From positions 38,555,115 through 38,619,114 of the forward strand of contig JBANSL010000012.1 in assembly GCA_037127255.1 (NCBI GenBank): 64,000 nt of DNA, in the 5' to 3' direction. The notes below the pieces were generated by a model that worked only from the letters and a program-made list of their open reading frames with translations, searched no databases and was not told where the DNA came from. The DNA comes from Persicaria tinctoria. Lineage: Eukaryota; Streptophyta; Magnoliopsida; Caryophyllales; Polygonaceae. Shown here piece by piece: positions 33,159 through 47,000 of the stretch; positions within the stretch are counted from its first letter, which is position 1; every line of letters begins with the position of its first letter. The position numbers and the translations under genes are program-made.

Positions 33159-36100
33159 CTAAGGAAGATCTCCGAGGTTGAGAAAGTCTATGCAGAAGAG
33201 AAACTTGTTTGCTGGGACGATCTTTGTTCTGAAGTCAGCTGGGTTGACGTCACCTTTGATCTTTCTGACATCGAGCTCACCTGATGATACCCTTTTTCGT
33301 ATAAAGTGAAACTGAACATCGATGTGTTTGGTTTTTTCGTTGTACATCGGGTCTTTGCACAAATACAGTGCGCTCTGGCTATTCATGTTTATAACAGGCT
33401 TGAACGGCTTTCTTAGAACCTCTTGAAGAACCCCTTTGAGCCATATTGCTTCTTTTGCAGCTTCAGTGGCGGCAATGTACTCTGCTTCTGTGGATGATAA
33501 TGCAACAACCGATTGTTGATGAGATTTCCACGTTATGCAGTTGCCTGCCCAGGTGAAGTAAAATGCTGAAGTAGACTTTCGATTGTCTTTATTACTGGCG
33601 TAGTCAGAATCGACGTATCCCTGTAACTTAGTAGCATATTCATGCAAACTATAGTGTAAACAGAGATTCTTTGTACCAACAATATAACGGAGTAAGTACT
33701 TCATAGCATTCCAGTGATCTAAACCAGGATTAGACATAAAACGACTCAAAACACTGATGGCAAAAGCAAGGTCGGGCCTCGTACAAAGCATAGCATACAT
33801 CAATGAGCCTACAACTGCGTTGTAGGGCACCTTACTCATTTCTTTGACACTTTCGGGTTTGGAAGGACAACTTTTTTTGGTGAGTTCTAAATGCCCTCCT
33901 AAGGGAATGGTGGTGGGTTTGGATGTGGACATATGAAAACGGTCTAGGACCTTTTGGGTATAGTCATCTTGAGATAACCATATAGATTTTCTATGTCGGT
34001 TTCTAATGATATTTATGCCAAGGATTTTCTTGGCACTTCCTAAATCTTTCATCTCAAAGTATTTCTTCAAATTGCTTTTAGTAGTGCTAATAGGAGGCAT
34101 GCTATCACAGATAATCAGGATATCATCAACATATAAAAGCACATAAAGCATGGAAGTAGGAGAAATGCTTTGAAAATAAAGACAAGTATCATAACTGCTT
34201 CTAGTATAGCCTAACTTATGAATCACAACATCAAACTTGAGATTCCATTGCCTAGGGGACTGTTTAAGTCCATAGATGGATCTCTTAAGTAAGCACACAT
34301 GATCAGGATACTTAGGGTGTTCAAACCCTTTAGGCTGTCTCATATGGATGGTTTCATCCAGAGACCCATGCAGGAAAGCAGTTTTCACATCCATTTGTTC
34401 CAATTCCCAGTCAAAGACAGCACACATAGCAAGCATTAAACGTAAAGTCTTGTACTTAACTACGGGAGCAAAGATATCATTGTAGTCTATACCTTCTTTC
34501 TGTGAGAACCCTTTGGCTACTAAACGGGCTTTATACCTAGGAGGATCTCTAGGGTTTTGACCATCCTTAATCTTATAGATCCACTTGGAATCTATAAGAC
34601 GGGTTCTCGGAGGTCTTGGAATCAATATCCAGGTCTGATTGACCTTCATTGCGTCCATTTCTTCTTTCATGGCATTTTTCCAATGTATAGCATTTGGATC
34701 TCTAATGGCTTCAGAGTAGGAGTTAGGAGTGGTAGGGTTCCTAAGTGTGTCAGCAGTCAACAAAGCATATTCAATAATGTAACTGGTGTATTTCCTATTA
34801 GGTATACTAACTCTGGGTTCTCTATCCCTAACTAACTGGTAATCATGCAGGTTAGGAATGTTAGTCACAACATTATCATTAGCAGGCATATCAGAAGTGG
34901 GGGTTGAGGAGAAAACAGAGGATCCCGTTAAGGGATCATTAGAGAGGTCGGTTACATCACCAGAAATAGAGGGAGAAGAAGAAGAATTAGAAGGAGAAGA
35001 AGAAGAGGAGGCTCCAGCAGTAGCTGCTAGAGCTGCTTGAGTGTCATCTTCAGTGGTGACAACTCCTGAGTTGTTTAAAGCAGCATCCTTGTCTGTTGAA
35101 GGATCTTCTTTCTCTCCATTTTCTTCTTCTTGGTTGTTCCCCCCTTGATTTGTTGAAGCTGGAACCCTGTAGAGCCTTCCAGTGTCGTACTCGTCTATGA
35201 AGTCATCTTCTTCTGGTGGAATGGAGCTGCTGATTTCTTCAATCTGCTTTAGGGTACCTGTTAACTCGGAAAAGGAAGTTAGAGAACTTTTTAGGGGAAA
35301 TTCCTTCTCATTAAATCTGCAACTCCTAGTTGTTATGACTTTGTAGGCTCCAGGCTTTAAAAGTAACACCCTGAAGCCTTTTACTCCTTCAGGATACCCT
35401 AGAAAAATACCCTTTAAAGCACTTGGCTGGAGCTTACCCTCATTTACATAAGGGTAAGCTGCACAGCCAAAAGGCTTTAGATAGGATAGATTTGGAGGCT
35501 TTCCTGTCCATTTTTGTTTAGGAGTAACAAATTCAATAACACTAGAAGGAGATCTGTTAATAAGGTGGGATGCTGTATGAACAACTTCACCCCAAAGAGA
35601 AGGTTTTAATCCAGAACTAACAAGTAAACATCTAAAATTTTCTAACAGGGTTCTATTCATACGTTCAACTGTGCCATTTTACTGTGGTGTACCAGGTACA
35701 GTTAAGTGTCTTTTTATCCCATTAGATTTGCAATAGTTGTCAAAATTAAGATTGCAGAACTCCAAACCATTGTCAGTTTTAAGGCATTTAAGTTTGTGAG
35801 AGGACTGGCTTTCTACCATCACCTTCCAGACTTTAAATGCCTCAAAAGCTTGATCTTTGGTTTTGAGTAAAGTAATCCAAACCTTTCTAGAGTAATGATC
35901 AATGAAGCTGATGAAATATCTCATGCCACCAACAGTAGGGACTGGTGAAGGTCCCCATAAATCAGAATGCACATATTCTAATGGATGTTTACCAGTATAA
36001 GAAGAAGTAGGAAAACTCAGTTTAGATGCTTTTCCTAACACACAGTTTTCACAAAAATCAATACTCACAGGTTTCTTAGGTATTAGACCAGTTTCATGCA

Positions 36101-37525
36101 ATTTAATAAGGCCTTTGTTTCCTATGTGACCAAGTTTGTTATGCAAATCAAGTGTTTCAGAGAGGGTCATGACATCTTTGGAGGAAATTGTATTCAGTTC
36201 CACTTTGGAAGATTGGATGTAGTAAAGCTTCTTTATCCTATGGGCTCTTAGGATAACCTTGTTGTTAAAGGTTACTGTCCTAATCCCATTGGATGAAGCT
36301 ATGGTACAACCAAGTTCTTCCAAAGAGGCTATGAAATCAGGTTCCTTCTAAGACTGAGAACATATTTGACATTAGTGAAAGTTCTAATAACATTATCATG
36401 CATATACATAAAAATATCACCAGTACCAGCAACATGTAGAGTAGTGTGATCACCAAGCATAACATCACCACCAACAGATTTATCTAAATGTTTAAACAAA
36501 TTTTGGTTGGAGGTAGCATGCATAGTGGCACCAGAATCAAGTATCCACACATCAGGGTCAAATTGTAAAGACACATCAGCACACATGAACAATTCAGATG
36601 GGCAATCATTCATGTTTTCAAGCACAACAGCAGATAAATGAGTATGATTCTTTTTAGCAAGTTCTTCAGCTCTTTTTTTCTTTCTACATTCATTAACCCA
36701 GTGTCCAAGATTGCCACAGTAATTGCACTTAGCATTAGGATCAGATTTCTCGGACTTTTCATGCTTGGACTTATTATTCTTGTTCTTTTTATTCTTTTCC
36801 TTAGGTCCTTTTTGGTTATTTTCATTTGTTTTAGAAAACAGTACCTCAGGTTTTTCAACTTTGTCAGATTTAAGACCTTTAACTTTGAAAACTTTCATGA
36901 TCTCATTTTTCTCAATAATAGATTCAATTAGTTTATCTTTAGTTAGTTCATCTCGACTGAACTGGATCACATCTTAAAGTTGTCAAATTGAGTTGGCAAA
37001 GAATTAAGAAGCAAGATAGCCTGATGAGAGTCTTTGATCTCGTCCTTACATCTTTCAAGTTCTTGAGTCATTTTTAAAAATTTGTCAAGATTATCATCCA
37101 AAGTAAGTGCAGTGTTCATTTTAAAGGTAAACAAACGACAGAGCAAAGAGATTCTGGAGAGCAAAGAGTTAGATAGAAAAAGCTCCTCCAGAGCATGCCA
37201 TAGAGAGGAAGCGGATGAGTATTTTACCACACCGTAACATGATCTCGGCGTGGGCCTTCTCATCGAGCTCCGGATCGATCACAGGTGGATCCTTCAGCAC
37301 GCCTTCAATCCCTTTGAGCTTTGAGTCCCCTTTTTTGGGGACCTCAATGGATGAAGATTCGACACCGTCACCAAGCTTGATCCCCGGAGCCAGAGTTGCC
37401 GCTGGTGCGGTTGCCTTTACGACCTTCCAGCACCCCTCCTTGATCAGTACGGCCTTCATCTTGATTTTCCACATGGAGAAATCAATGATGCCATCGAAGG
37501 GTTTTATACGTAGAGCACTGTCCAT
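33159..37525 (-). pseudogene. Copia gag-pol polyprotein, broken by three frameshifts and one stop
   Basis: Gag begins MDSALRIKPFDGIIDFSMWKIKM. A frameshift lies near 37225-37240, and a single-base loss near 36970 precedes VIQFSRDEL. Then come a CCHC knuckle (CNYCGNLGHWVNEC), protease (WILDSGATMHAT), another frameshift near 36330, the integrase zinc region (LGHIGNKGL ... FCENCVLGK) and integrase core (HSDLWGP, KTDNGLEF). A TAA at 35679-35681 follows VPGTPQ where relatives read a glutamine. The same frame continues with RT (ARLVAKGFSQKEGIDY, YVDDILI) and RNase H (GYVDSDYAS, SSTEAEYIA, NSQSALYL, TKHIDVQFHFIR). All domains are represented, in standard copia order. Lesions match an ageing, non-functional copy. 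Confidence 0.95.
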
Positions 37526-37655
37526 CTTAAAGTACCTGAGAGCACAAAAAATAAACAGTAAGTACCAGATCTACGAAGCGGAAGCAAGAACTAAAGGTTT
37601 TCAAGACGGATCTTGAAAACCAGTAAACCCTAGGATCGGATCTGAGTGCTATCAA

Positions 37656-37669
37656 AGCTTTAATACCAC
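37656..37669 (-). promoter_or_regulatory. Primer binding site of the copia element (initiator tRNA-Met type)
   Basis: In element direction the sequence after the LTR is G-TGGTATTAAAGC, close to the TGGTATCAGAGC primer site used by most plant copia elements. Confidence 0.7.
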
Positions 37670-38591
37670 TGTAGATTCAAGATCGACTTCCTACCTCTCA
37701 GATCGGAGGTAAGAAGTTAGGGTTTGAGAGTAAACAACCGAGATAAACTGTAAAGAAAAACGACACAGCAAATTTACGTGGTTCGATCCGAAGATCTACT
37801 CCACGGGGCCTCAGCAGGGAGGCACCGAGTCAAATCAACTAAGTACTAATCGGTATTACAGAGTATGGTTGCAGATGAACCAATATCAGTCAAGGCAAGC
37901 AAGAATAGAGCAAGATACAAGAGGAAAGTGAAGAAATAAAGCAAGGAAAGGTAGAACACTCCCCAGATCTGAAGAACAGGTCAGATATGTGCGAAGGAGC
38001 TCGTCGGAGAAGAAGGTCTTCGCCGATGGAGGTGTAGACGCCTTGTTCTTCCTTGCTGTGGACGAGATCTAAGGTCTCGCTAGGAGATTCGCCTTAGAAG
38101 TCGCCGGATCTTCACAAACGCCGCCGAGGAGCACCAGAAACCCTAGCCTCCAGAGCCTTTCTCTCTTCTTTCTCTCTCTGCTTTGGCGGAACTGGAATTA
38201 GGTTAGAGAAAACCCTAGAGCCGCTTCAGCTATATAGGCGAGGCTAATAACCAAAATATAGCGTCGAAGAACTAGACCGAGCTCAAGGAACCTGGGGTTC
38301 AAGTGGAGCTAGCTATGGGCTTCTCCAGAATGGGCTCGTGAGAACAGGCCCAACCAGATAAGCTAAATGTTCCAACATACATATTATACTACACATAACA
38401 TATACTTTAACATATATGTGAGCATAGTTTATTAACTACACTTCTAACATATAGTCATAGCATATAATATATGTGTATAATATATATTAGTATCTTATTA
38501 GTTAATCTTTCCTACGTCTTATACCGATATTAGTTAATCTACCATCCTATACTCCTAGATCAAATATGCTTAAGATTAAGAAGACATAACA
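37670..38591 (-). repeat. 5' LTR of the copia element
   Basis: Right LTR. It matches the left one with scattered substitutions and small indels. Confidence 0.9.
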
Positions 38592-39593
38592 CAGGTTCTC
38601 GGAAAGGGCTCGTACGGCGTCGTTTGCTCCTGCATCAACCGCGACACAAGAGAGTCGGTGGCTGTGAAGAAGATCAGCCACGCCCTCAGTGATACCCCCA
38701 CCGCCCTCAGCACCCTCCGGAAGATGCAAATCCTTCGCCAAATCAGCCACGAAAATGTCATCTCCCTCAAAGACGTGATGGTGTCTTCGTCTCCCGCCGG
38801 AAAGGCCGATTTCCGTGACGTCTACCTGGTTCACGATCTGATGGAAGCGGATCTCGGTCGCGTAATCAACTCGCTCAACAGAGACCAATGCAAATACTTT
38901 CTCTACCAGATCCTCAACGGACTCGAATACCTCCATTCAGCACGCGTGATTCACAGAGATTTGAAGCCCCAAAACCTGCTTATGAACTCGAGGATGGAAT
39001 TGAAGATCTGCGATTTCGGCCTCGCGCACACCAAATCCTCTTCTGCCCAATCGATGATGGAGTACATGACTACTCGGTGGTACCGTGCCTCGGAGATCCT
39101 ACTCAACTCCGACCGGTATGGAAGCGAGGTCGACATGTGGTCAGTTGGCTGCATCTTCGCCGAGATGCTCAATGGAACCCCAATTTTCAAAGGAAGCAAC
39201 TCTTTAGACCAGATCAGAAGAATCCAGAGAGTTGTTGGAACGCAGCCGGCTTCAGAACTGACATTCATCAATTGTGAGAGATCGAAGAAGTTTCTAATGG
39301 GGCTGTCATTCTCTCCTAGATTGGGCTTGGGGAGATTGTTCCCAGCAGCAGATCCGTTGGCTGTCGACTTGTTGACGAGGATGCTGCTTTTGAATCCCAA
39401 AAGGCGGATTTCCGCCTTGGAGGCACTCAAACACCCCTACTTTTCAGAGATTTTCGATCCTGCTACAGAGGAGATACCGGTGAAGAAGGTGAAGTTGGCT
39501 GTCGATAAATACCCTGAGACGGTCGATGACAGGTTGCTGAGAGATCTTATCTGGGAAAAGATGCTGCTCTACCATCCAGAACACTATTCTTAA
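38592..39593 (+). pseudogene. MAP kinase catalytic part after the copia insertion; TEY replaced by MEY
   Basis: The frame reads QVLGKGSYGVVCSCINRD, with an intact glycine loop, then VAVKKI (ATP lysine), VIHRDLKPQNLLMN (catalytic loop), CDFGLAH (DFG), and WSVGCIFAEML. The MAPK C-terminal lobe follows to a TAA. Joined with the first part it would be about 387 residues, normal for plant MAPKs, and intronless. The activation loop reads SMMEYMTTRWYRASE: the usual T-E/D-Y phosphosite is M-E-Y and APE is ASE, so normal dual phosphorylation cannot occur. A MAPK acts in cytoplasm and nucleus under a MAPKK. The copia insertion removes the promoter and start from this half, so it is a pseudogene here; it may already have been atypical before. 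Confidence 0.85.
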
Positions 39594-41196
<1,603 letters not shown>

Positions 41197-41230
<34 letters not shown>

Positions 41231-41236
41231 CGCGTG
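41197..41236. repeat. (GT)n(CG)n microsatellite
   Basis: A GT run that changes into CG repeats. It borders the right end of the inverted-repeat element. Confidence 0.95.
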
Positions 41237-41578
41237 CGGGACTTGGATTGTGTTTGGTGGGAGATTAAAGGATCTTTTGAAGCTTTTAAATTTACTAGGG
41301 TGACAGACTTAACTTTGTTAAGTTTGATTATACAATTTAAATTTAAAATTATATAATTGGAGAAATAATTTGATACACATTTATTAGGCTGAACACAACT
41401 TTTTTTAGTTTTATAATTATAAACACTAGGGTGACAGACCCGTGCTACGCCCGTGACATAATTTTATATCAATTACATGACTGGTTTTATACTTTGTGAA
41501 TAACGCCAAAAATTAACATGACATAAATTTTATAATAGGGTATTGAAATATCAATAACTTATCTATCAAATTTAAGAA
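41237..41578. other. Unassigned AT-rich stretch
   Basis: The phrase 'ctagggtgacagac' occurs twice (about 41296 and 41428). Nothing else is recognised. Confidence 0.4.
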
Positions 41579-41822
41579 TGTGATAATAGAGAGAGTAGAG
41601 AGGAGAAGATAAAGAGAGTAAAGAGGAGAAGAAGAGAATGAACTGATGTGTTATTGGGAGTCTTCAGGACCCTTTATATAGGAGTTTACATAGGGAACTA
41701 GGCTTTACTAGTGTTTATCCATCCCTAATATAATAATACAAGATAATATTATAACACTCCACCTTGGATAAACATCCCTAAATATTACAAAACTGTCATA
41801 TTAAAACCTCGCCTAGAAAACC
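41579..41822 (-). mobile_element. Short copia LTR remnant with polypurine tract
   Basis: 41579-41756 starts TGTGATAATA and ends TATTATAACA. On the minus strand it has a TATA box ('ctatataaaggg', near 41677). The next bases, 'ctccaccttggataaac', are the complement of AAGGTGGAG, the usual copia plus-strand primer next to a 3' LTR. About 65 bp of internal sequence follow before a (CAA)n run. The rest of the element is missing. Confidence 0.55.
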
Positions 41823-41837
41823 CAACAACAACAACAA
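41823..41837. repeat. (CAA)n run at the left edge of element C
   Basis: A short CAA repeat that resumes after element C (51104-51119), so C probably landed in or next to it. Confidence 0.7.
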
Positions 41838-41840
41838 GTT

Positions 41841-43974
41841 TGTTGTGAACTGAATCTTCCATGTTTTACAGTAACTTTTATATCGATTTCAGCATACATT
41901 GCATTCATTTGGGCTTAGATAGTACAGAACCTATGTAGTTTATGTTTATTTGCCAAATTATGGAATCTACACCAGTTTCTGTTTAATTCGCAGAAATCGA
42001 GGCATTTTACAACAATTCTACAGAAGGTCAGAAAAGCTCGGAAAACCACTACAGAAGTTCAAGGTCAAAGCAGCGGGACCAAGCTGAAAGGCAAGGCTAC
42101 TCGATCTCGAGTGGGCCCTACTCGACATAGACAAGCATGTCCGAGCACAGCCTTGTCGACAAAGCCTGATCGAGAGCCAGACCAACCTGAGCTCCGGAAG
42201 TCTACTCGATCTCGACAAGCCCTAGTCGAGATCGACGAAAGCCCAGACACCACACCCGGAGTCGAGGAGAGAAGCTGACCGAGAAGCCGAGGACGAGAAG
42301 CCGAGCACACCTTTACTCGATCTCGACGAACCCTTGTCGAGATCGACAAGCCACCCCCGGAGAGTCGACAAGCCGAGGCCGACATGGAGGCACTCGCTGC
42401 CAGCGACTCCACTCGCTGCAGCGGACGTCTCGCTGCCGCGGATCAACGCTCCCGCTGCAGCGGAAGAAGCAACTCGCGGAAGCGGGAGGGAAGACCCTTG
42501 TCGACGTCGACTAAGCCTTGTCGAGGTCGACGAGCACCAGGAGCCAAGACTGAGCCACATCGAGCAGAGCTAGCCAGGAAGTCCAGTCGACGATCCACCC
42601 TACTCGAGGTCGACGAGCCCTTGTCGAGGTCGAGTAGGCCAGTGTCCAGAAACGCATCGACGAAGACCTGTCCGAGTAGACTTGGGATTCCTTGGAGCCG
42701 AGGAGAAGCAAAGTCTATCCGATTTATCCACATCTATCATGAAGAAGAGAGTTTTATCCACTTAAAACAATTTAGATATATTTAGATGTAATTCCTTTAT
42801 CGCTTTTATTTATCCTTAAGCATTTTAGATATAGATATAGATATTCTATCTTTGATTAGCAAGGATTAGAAGGCTATAAATAAAGCCCAGGGGGCTCAGT
42901 TTTAGGCATTCAAAATTCAATTTTGGAGACAATTAGTTAGTTCCGCAGAGAGGTTTAGGAGTTCTAAGGTTTTTAGGGTTTTGGCTTTCTGCGAAAGTTG
43001 ATTGCCGGGATTGTAAAGGCTTTTGAATTTAGTTTTAATGCAATTTAGTTCTTTTCATCAATCAATGTCCGTTATTGCAATGAGGCGTGAGTAGTCCACC
43101 CACTTCTGGGGCTGGGGTGAGCCCGACGGTGGCCATGTGAGGCGATGCGATAAAGGTCAGATCTTTTTGTGCGATTCATCTTCTATCCCTATGAGCATGA
43201 TTCTTTTGCGAGAGTTGAAGGTGATCCTTGTTTGTGTCATTGAAGCGAAAGTGATCTTAATGCAACTTGGATTAATTATGTGAAAAAGGGCTAGTAACAA
43301 TTAGGGTTTATGCGACAGCCTCTATATGCCTATTTGTTAATGACGAAAGTTATTTGATGGAAAGCATGATCTTTCATGCCTTTGTGTGTTACTTCGCATG
43401 GTTATCGTTGTGGTGTTGAAACCCTGGCTTTGGAAGTCTTTTAATATATTGAAGTTTATTTCTGTCGAATTTCTGAGTTCTGTCGAAAATCTGCAATTTT
43501 ATATTTCTGTTTCTTGTCGATCTAGAGTAGTGTTTTGTCGATCTCGAGGAAGCTGTGGTCGATCTCGAGTAGGAGCTGGTCTAGGTCGAGTTGGTTTTCT
43601 TCTGTTTTCGTCGATTTTCAATTTCTGTTGTTCACTGTCTTGTCGATCTCGAGGAAGCTGTTGTCGAGATCGAGTACGCCTTTGCTTTGCTTTTCGTTTT
43701 TGCTTTGTCTTTGCTTTATTTCTTTGCTTTTGTTTTAGTTGCCCTTGCCGGGTTTATTTGTTTCGTTGTTTCTGTGTTTCTGTCTTTTCTGCTGCTCTGT
43801 CTGTGAGAATTTACAGCTACCTGAGAACTGCTGACGTGCTTCCTCGTGGATTCGATCCTGACTATGCTCTTACTACAACGGGAGGAAGTCTTGTATTTAT
43901 TTGCTGAGACAGGGAAGTCAGTCTGAACTTGATTTTATATTTATTTCATACTTGACCATCCTCCTGCAACAACA
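41841..43974 (+). repeat. 5' LTR of element C
   Basis: It contains two TCGA-NN-TCGA clusters (about 42105-42660 and 43510-43680) on either side of the promoter region. Confidence 0.9.
42875..42882 (+). promoter_or_regulatory. LTR TATA box (element C, 5' LTR)
   Basis: TATAAATA followed by 'aagcccaggggg'. The second LTR carries the same box at 50011-50018. Confidence 0.65.
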
Positions 43975-43977
43975 AAT

Positions 43978-43995
43978 TGGCACCGTTGCCGGGGA
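43978..43995 (+). promoter_or_regulatory. Primer binding site of element C (tRNA-Asp)
   Basis: TGGCACCGTTGCCGGGGA complements the 3' end of tRNA-Asp with one mismatch and lies three bases after the LTR. Confidence 0.85.
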
Positions 43996-44058
43996 AGCAA
44001 TCATTCGCGCCTTAGGTAGTCAGTTCTCACTATTTCTTTGAGTGAATTCGCAGAGTGT

Positions 44059-47000
44059 ATGCGCCGTTCTGGTCTACTACCACCAGAGTTTGACAGCTTA
44101 GACGAACCAGAGCGTTACCTACACATCCACTCTAAACTCAAAAGGATCATGGCGGCCGCTGAAACACAAGAACAGCTGATTGCCAGGCTTACAAGGGAAT
44201 TAGCCACTAAGGATGTTGCTATCACCGCTGAGAAAGCAGCAAGGGAACAAGCACAGGCTGAGTTTGCCCAATATCCAACCACGGCAGAGGACTACATGCA
44301 CCCAACCCTCGTCGTGCCTGAATCGGCGATTCTAATCCCTGAAAACTCTTTTGAAATTCGCACTCAATTTCTTATAGAGCTTAAAAATAATGCCTTTTAT
44401 GGTAGATTTAATGAGTGTCCTCTTGAACATATTACAAACTTTTCTGACATGTGCCGTACTATTGTTGAAGGTACAACCCTAGAATATGTCAAGATGAAAT
44501 CTTTCCGCTGGGCGATTGCTGGACCTGCACTGAAGTGGCTTGAAGAGCTGAAACCAAGATCACTGACAACATGGGCCCAAGTAGAGATAGAGTTTCTGAA
44601 CAAATTCTTCTCACCTGCCAAAACAGCACATCTCCGCCAGAGAATCACCGCCTTCAAACAGAAGCAAGGAGAACCGCTGGCAAAGGCATGGGAGCTCTAC
44701 AAGGAACTTCTGCGATCTTGCCCTACTCATGGACAACCACCCTACGTTATTCAGGAGATCTTCTTCAATTCTCTTGATCAAGTCACTAAGGACAGAATCA
44801 ACCACTATACTCGCTATGAGTATCTGACAATGCCGCCAAGTGACGCATGGGGTGTACTAGAGAAGCTCACTAACTATGACAACAAGTATGGGTCTACTGC
44901 AACCTATGAAGAGAACCCATACGCCAGGCCAGCACCATCCATGCCCCTATATGAGCCACCCAAGGAGATTGATCCTGATGTTAGGGAGCAGTACTACAGA
45001 GACCAGAATAAGAAGCTCATCAAGCAAGTAAAGTATCTCTCTGTCAACCAGCCTTGCATAGAATGCGGATCGCAAAGGCACACCACTCCTAAGTGCCCAC
45101 ACGCAGAACAAGTCAGGATGGCAGAACATCATGAGGATGTAGCTTACGCAGGGGGTCCCAGTCGCTACATGGGGGACCAAAGGTTTCAGCAACCACAATG
45201 GAACCAAGGTGTTCCTAGGAACCCCCCGCCCTACAGAGCTCCAGGACATCCGGAAAGGGAACAGAAAAAGGATGATATACAGACAGTCCTGGAGGAAATA
45301 CGGAGGAATCACTCAGAAACTAGGCATTCCTTCAACTCCGTCTACACTCAGATGCAAGGGGTCAACTCTAGGCTTGGGGAGATTGATATATGGCGAAAAT
45401 CAATTGATACACAGATTGGTCAGCTAGCAGCAGGAATCCCCAGACAGTCAGGGTCACTTCCAGGATCTTCAGAACCAAATCCTAAGGGAAAGACTGGACA
45501 CATCACTGCTATAAAACTCAGAAGCGGCCACCAACTGCAAGAGTCAGAGGTCGGAAAGCAGCAGAACGACGAGGAACAGCAAGTCGACCTCAACAAACCT
45601 GTGGTCGATCTCGACGAAGGCCCCGTCGATCTTGAGAAGAATCTGCAAAAATCTTCGTCTGCACCACACAGCAACTCGACTACGCCCAATTTGGTCGATG
45701 TCGACAAGACCCTAGTCGATGTCGAGGAGCCCCTGGTCGACATAGAGCAGCCTGCAGCACTTCCGACGTCTGTTCTGGCTCCGAATAAAAAAAAGAAGCT
45801 GCCTTTCCCCACAAAATCTCTAAAAGACCCAGCAGAAAAGAAATTTCAGCGCTTCATTAAGATGCTTCAGAAACTCAACGTCACCATCCCCTTCACAGAA
45901 GCTCTCAATGAAATGCCATCTTATGTCAAGTTCCTGAAGGAGATTCTAAGCAAAAAGCGATCGATGGCTGAAATCACATAGGAGTGCAACCATCTGGACA
46001 TATTGGAGAAGAGGCCGGATCCAGGTAAGTTTGCTATAACTATTGGATTTGGTCCATACAAAATTAATGCCCTATGTGATCTTGGAGCTAGTGTGAGTAT
46101 AATGCCTTTAACAATTTGGTCCAAGATTAAGATAGGTGCCCTAGAGCCTGTGGATGCTAGACTATACATGGCCAACAACACGGTGGTCATTCCAACAGGC
46201 ATGGTGGATAATGTGCCAGTACAAGTAGGTAAATTCTTTGTCCCTGCTGATTTTCTAGTTGTTGATATGCAAGAAGATCCTACTTGTCCAATTATTTTAG
46301 GAAGACCATTCTTGGCGACGGTGGATGCCAACATAAGCGTTAGGAAAGGAGTGCTCACCTTCAACATCAGCGATGAGGTAATTGAGTACTCCTTTAATAA
46401 AACTGAAAGGCATACAGGTCCAATGGAAGAGGTCAAATCTATCTCAGCTGGCTACATCACCTGCGGGGAACCCAAGGTCAGAAATATGACCCCTGAGGAG
46501 CTAGAAAAGAGGGACATGGAGGCCCAGGTGGAGGAGATCATGGCAATCCTCAAGGAGAACACAGAGAATCCAATCGACACAGACCAAGGTAAGTCGTTGT
46601 GGATTAATTATTTTTCGGATGCCTTGACAGGGACTAAGTATGGGGTCAAGATCGACCAAGGCTCCTCGACATCGAGTAGAACCCTAGTCGATCTCGACCA
46701 GACCAAGGAGACTCCACCAGCACCAGCATCGTCGAGCAGCGAACCAGACAAACCAGGCTCGTCGATCTCGACCACCCTTGTCGAGGTCGACCACCACTCG
46801 GCCAATCCGACTTCGCCCTCCTCGACGTTACCGGAGCCAGAGCCCTCGTCAAAATCGACTACCCTAGTCGAGATCGACCAAGATCCTCGGGCACCGGCTT
46901 CCTCGACGCTGAGACCACCAGACGGACCAGCCTCGTCGATCTCGACAAGCCTTGTCGAGGTCAACCACCACCCGGCGCCACCAGACCCTGCTTCCTCTAC

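Larger units (their letters stand above)
32123..38591 (-). mobile_element. Ty1/copia element inserted in the MAP kinase gene
   Basis: LTRs of 925 bp (left) and 922 bp (right) start TGTAGATT and end CATAACA on the + strand. They differ at roughly 30 positions by eye (about 3%), so this insertion is clearly older than element A. The internal part encodes gag, protease, integrase, RT and RNase H in copia order on the minus strand. The flanks show no 5-bp target duplication (CCAAT left, CAGGT right), although the kinase halves fit nearly seamlessly. Three frameshifts and one stop make it non-autonomous. Confidence 0.9.

Noticed and set aside
42018..42785. Several open frames on both strands of the LTRs (SISTR- and LVEVD-rich)
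   Set aside because: They arise because TCGA-NN-TCGA repeats are stop-free in most frames. They recur in both LTRs and are not genes.
45979..45981. TAG between gag and protease of element C as a retrovirus-like readthrough codon
   Set aside because: Element D has a lysine codon at the same place and the bases after the TAG do not fit the known CAR-YYA readthrough context, so a simple nonsense change is more likely.
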